This document shows, piece after piece, positions 42,626-45,020 of a stretch of 45,020 bases of DNA. The stretch comes from Arthrobacter sp. (GTDB taxonomy: Bacteria; Actinomycetota; Actinomycetes; Actinomycetales; Micrococcaceae): the NCBI GenBank assembly GCA_023264815.1, contig JAHFUZ010000030.1, positions 9,552-54,571 on the forward strand. Reading direction: 5' to 3'. A program made the position numbers and the translations under genes. The notes beneath the pieces were generated by a model. It was given only the letters and a program-made list of their open reading frames with translations, made no database searches and had not been told where the DNA came from. Each line of letters opens with the position of its first letter. Within the stretch, counting starts at the first letter, position 1.

Positions 42626-43641
42626 CAACCCCCGGCACGGTTCCCAGCTACCGGGAGCTCATGGAACGCACAGACGCGCCGCCGGGCAGCAGTTGGGGAA
42701 TCTTCGGTAAGGACGACGATCTGGGGACACTGAACTTCCTTACTCCCGAACACCGGATTCGTGCCTCGGAGCTGGTCCGCAGCGGCCAGACTCATTCCCT
42801 GGACCTTCCGCTTGATGCTTTCCCGCAGCCGCTGATCTCCCACCGGGGTGCATTGCAGCACACCGTCTTCGGGCTGAACGAATTCCATCGCGACGACAGG
42901 ATCGACAGCCTCTTTCCACAGGCAACGAGCCAAATTGACGGTCTTCGCCATTTCGGCCACCCGGACTACGGGTTCTACAACGGCGCGGATCCCCAAAAGC
43001 TGGTCGCCGGGGATCCGACGCTGGGGGTTCAGCGCTATGCCGAGCACGGGCTCGCGGGCAGGGGAGTACTGCTGGATGTCGGGCGCTACCTGGAACACGC
43101 CGGAGACCCCATCGACTACACCGAGCCGCGTTCCGTGCCTCCGAGCGTGCTGGACGAGACCGCCCGGCACCAGGGAGTCAGCATCGAACCCGGGGATATC
43201 CTGATGCTGCGGTTCGGCTGGTTGGGGCACCGATTGCATCAGATGAAGGAGGGCTCCCCGGCAGCAAACGGATCCGCGGCCGGCGTTCCGCTTGTGTCAG
43301 TGGGTTTGGAACAGAGCCACGAGACTGCCGCGTGGTTATGGGACCACCGTGTGGCGCTCGCAGCAGCCGACAATGTGGCCTTGGAGGTCTGGCCCTCGAC
43401 GGAATCCAGGCTCAGCGTGCTTGCAGACACCCAGGGAACCCTGCCTGTGTCTTCCCACACCGGCATGCTTCACCGAATCCTGATTCCGCTGTTGGGCCTG
43501 GCAATCGGCGAGTTATGGCAGCTGGACGAACTGGCCGCCGCCTGCGTTGCGGACGGACGCTATGAATGCATGGTGGTCGCCGCGCCCCTCAGGCTCCCTG
43601 GCGGTGTTGGCTCACCTTCCAACGCGGTTGCAATCCGTTGA
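42622..43641 (+). CDS. Cyclase-family metal hydrolase (kynurenine-formamidase fold)
   Basis: 339-residue member of the cyclase family (PF04199-type, manganese- or zinc-dependent hydrolases such as isatin hydrolase and kynurenine formamidase). The metal-site region reads TSQIDGLRHFGHPDYGFYNG, a variant of the classical HxGTHxDxP motif as found in the longer bacterial subfamily, and SHETAAWLWDHRVALAAADNVALE matches the C-terminal conserved block. It starts within the MDR stop codon (ATGA). In a lactone/ring-acid pathway it could hydrolyse a cyclic ester, amide or 1,3-diketone, standing in for a classical enol-lactonase. This role is inference. Confidence 0.85.
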   Translation: MTTPGTVPSYRELMERTDAPPGSSWGIFGKDDDLGTLNFLTPEHRIRASELVRSGQTHSLDLPLDAFPQPLISHRGALQHTVFGLNEFHRDDRIDSLFPQATSQIDGLRHFGHPDYGFYNGADPQKLVAGDPTLGVQRYAEHGLAGRGVLLDVGRYLEHAGDPIDYTEPRSVPPSVLDETARHQGVSIEPGDILMLRFGWLGHRLHQMKEGSPAANGSAAGVPLVSVGLEQSHETAAWLWDHRVALAAADNVALEVWPSTESRLSVLADTQGTLPVSSHTGMLHRILIPLLGLAIGELWQLDELAAACVADGRYECMVVAAPLRLPGGVGSPSNAVAIR

Positions 43642-43674
43642 AACCAACCAACCAACGAACTGAACGGAGAAGCA

Positions 43675-44418
43675 GTGGAACTGCTCATGAACCGCACCGC
43701 TGTGATCACGGGCGGTGCCCATGGCCTGGGACTGGCCACGGCTGTGGCTTTCGCCCGCGAAGGGGCCAACGTCGTCATTGGAGACCTCGACGCCGAGCAG
43801 GCAGCCAAGGCTGCGGCGGAACTTGGCATCGGTAGACGCGGCGTCGGAACCGCCTGCAATGTGACCTCCGCGCAGGAGGTGGACGCCTTGGCACGCACGG
43901 CGTGCGAGGCTTTCGGTGGGCTCGACATCTGGGTCAACAACGCAGGCTTCGCCCGCGATGCCACCATGCGGAAAATGTCCGAAGACGATTTTGATGCGGT
44001 GATTTCCGTCCACTTGAAGGGAGCCTGGCTCGGCACCAGGGCTGCATCAGCTATTATGCGCGACCAGCCGAACGGCGGTTCGATCATCAACGTTTCCTCT
44101 ATCTCGGGCAAGGTCGGCAACCCCGGCCAGACCAACTACAGCTCGGCAAAAGCCGGCATGGTGGGCCTGACCAAGGCTGCCGCCAAGGAAGTGGGGTTCG
44201 CGAACGTCCGCGTCAACGCAGTCCAGCCGGGAATCATCCGCACCGCCTTGATCCAGTCCATGAAGCCGGAGGTCCTTGAGGCCCGCCTGGCTGACGTTCC
44301 TTTGGCCCGCTTCGGGGAACCGGAGGAAGTAGCCTCCGTCATCCTCTTCCTCGCCAGCGACCTGTCCAGCTACATGACAGGGACGGTGCTCGAGATCGCC
44401 GGCGGCAGGAACATCTGA
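43675..44418 (+). CDS. SDR-family oxidoreductase (FabG-like)
   Basis: 247-residue classical short-chain dehydrogenase. The cofactor motif is TGGAHGLG (12-19), the NNAG motif is [11 protein letters not shown], the active-site Ser lies in [10 protein letters not shown] and YSSAK supplies Tyr and Lys. The GTG at 43675 with GGAG 5 nt upstream is used; an ATG four codons later is possible. It resembles 3-hydroxyacyl-CoA/3-oxoacyl-ACP reductases and lies just before a thiolase, so it may oxidise a 3-hydroxyacyl-CoA to the 3-ketoacyl-CoA substrate of that thiolase. A long hairpin separates it from the thiolase gene. Confidence 0.89.
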   Translation: MELLMNRTAVITGGAHGLGLATAVAFAREGANVVIGDLDAEQAAKAAAELGIGRRGVGTACNVTSAQEVDALARTACEAFGGLDIWVNNAGFARDATMRKMSEDDFDAVISVHLKGAWLGTRAASAIMRDQPNGGSIINVSSISGKVGNPGQTNYSSAKAGMVGLTKAAAKEVGFANVRVNAVQPGIIRTALIQSMKPEVLEARLADVPLARFGEPEEVASVILFLASDLSSYMTGTVLEIAGGRNI

Positions 44419-44435
44419 CGTAAACCCGTCTCAAC

Positions 44436-44486
44436 TAGGTAGTCGATGTCGTTATGAGCCCTCAAAACGACATCAACTACTACCTA
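44436..44486. repeat. Long imperfect inverted repeat ahead of the thiolase gene
   Basis: Left arm 44436-44458 begins TAGGTAGTCGATGTCGTT and right arm 44461-44486 ends AACGACATCAACTACTACCTA. The arms match except for a 3-nt insertion and two mismatches, with a 2-nt loop. The AT-rich composition contrasts with the surroundings. It could be a terminator or attenuator, a regulator target, or a small mobile-element scar. Confidence 0.75.
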
Positions 44487-44520
44487 ATTGGGAATCCACG
44501 CACCGAATTGAGGAAAAGTT

Positions 44521-45020
44521 TTGAATCAGGCTTTTGTTTACGACGCCGTCCGTACGCCGTTTGGGAAGTTTGGGTCCGGTCTCGCGGCCGTCCGCCCGGA
44601 TGACTTGGCCGCGCATGTGATCAAGGAATCGGTGAAGCGCGCCCCGGGGCTTGATCCCGAGCGGATCGATGAGGTGGTGTTCGGCAACGCCAACGGCGCC
44701 GGCGAAGAGAACCGGAACATCGCCCGGATGGGCACCCTCCTGGCCGGGCTGCCGGTCTCGATCCCGGGCACGTCCGTGAACCGGCTCTGCGGCTCCTCCC
44801 TGGACGCGGCGATCATCGCCTCGCGCCAGATCAACGCCGGCGACGCCGACCTCATGCTCGTCGGGGGCGCCGAGTCGATGTCCCGTGCCCCCTGGGTGCT
44901 GCCGAAGACGGAGAAGCCCTACCCGGCCGGTGACATGACCCTGGCCTCCACCACGCTGGGCTGGCGCCTGGTGAACAAGGCCATGCCCAAGGAGTGGACC
45001 ATCTCCCTGGGCGAAGCCAC
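44521..45020 (+). CDS. pcaF: 3-oxoadipyl-CoA/acetyl-CoA thiolase (partial, cut by window edge)
   Basis: First 166 codons of a thiolase running off the right edge. The N-terminus AFVYDAVRTPFGKFGSGLA, the FGNANGAGEENRNIARM block and VNRLCGSSLDAAIIA with nucleophile C90 match 3-oxoadipyl-CoA thiolases (PcaF/CatF), which release succinyl-CoA and acetyl-CoA. The start is TTG with GAGG 9 nt upstream. The frame remains open to base 45020; the C-terminal His and second Cys motifs are outside the window. A generic acetyl-CoA acetyltransferase is the main alternative, but the motif pattern and the CoA-transferase in the same cluster favour 3-oxoadipyl-CoA. Confidence 0.85.
   Translation, partial: MNQAFVYDAVRTPFGKFGSGLAAVRPDDLAAHVIKESVKRAPGLDPERIDEVVFGNANGAGEENRNIARMGTLLAGLPVSIPGTSVNRLCGSSLDAAIIASRQINAGDADLMLVGGAESMSRAPWVLPKTEKPYPAGDMTLASTTLGWRLVNKAMPKEWTISLGEA

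Overview
The window is GC-rich (roughly 65%), densely coding DNA with NAD-linked catabolism, LacI/GntR/LysR regulators, AGGAG-type ribosome binding sites, many GTG/TTG starts and ATGA stop-start overlaps. Gene content and protein style suggest a soil actinobacterium of the Micrococcaceae (Arthrobacter/Pseudarthrobacter type); this is inferred from the sequence, not from a database match. No rRNA, tRNA, CRISPR array or intact insertion sequence was seen. Almost everything is accessory carbon catabolism, arranged as self-contained transporter + enzyme + regulator cassettes.

Layout. (1) 118-4474, minus strand: a beta-glucoside operon (PTS EIIBCA, GH1 6-phospho-beta-glucosidase, LicT/BglG antiterminator). 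Its leader carries a textbook RAT antiterminator overlapping an intrinsic terminator. (2) 4565-8018: a MoxR/ChlI-like AAA+ ATPase followed by a vWA/MIDAS protein. (3) 8086-17227: a LacI regulator with three palindromic operators, diverging from an operon with a P-loop sugar-kinase-like protein, a possible 27-codon peptide, an Frc/Rbs-type ABC transporter (ATPase, permease, lipoprotein), a mannitol-dehydrogenase-family enzyme, an SDR, a second P-loop kinase-like protein and a LacD-like class I aldolase. This looks like a polyol/ketose pathway through a ketose bisphosphate. (4) 17227-19123: a GntR/FCD regulator behind a 42-bp palindrome, with a coupled MFS exporter/importer. (5) 19159-20760: a small zinc-ribbon protein and a secreted metallophosphoesterase, divergent. 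(6) 20900-24652: a MatC/SLC13-like carrier and a PrpF-family isomerase, divergent from a LysR regulator; an organic-acid cassette. (7) 24660-32831: a CUT1 sugar ABC system (no ATPase) with a GH13 alpha-glucosidase and an amylosucrase, divergent from a LacI regulator with GGAAGCGCTTCC-type operators. (8) 32899-34656: GPP34/GOLPH3-like protein, flavodoxin-like protein and a small membrane protein. (9) 34704-45020: a 3-hydroxyisobutyrate-dehydrogenase-like enzyme, an Nramp-superfamily carrier lacking the metal motifs and a LysR regulator on the minus strand. Divergent from these is a tightly packed plus-strand run: CoA-transferase A and B, an MLE-type enolase-superfamily enzyme, a zinc MDR dehydrogenase, a cyclase-family hydrolase, an SDR and (cut by the window edge) a 3-oxoadipyl-CoA-type thiolase.

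The best candidates for undescribed biology are block 9 (a lactone/ring-cleavage-like pathway feeding a CatIJ-like CoA-transferase and PcaF-like thiolase, with an unusual Nramp-like carrier) and block 3 (a polyol/ketose route with two P-loop kinases and a LacD-type aldolase but no PfkB, ROK or FGGY kinase). A GC-rich hairpin family, GCGGACGACGGCGG and its complement, ends several unrelated transcription units.
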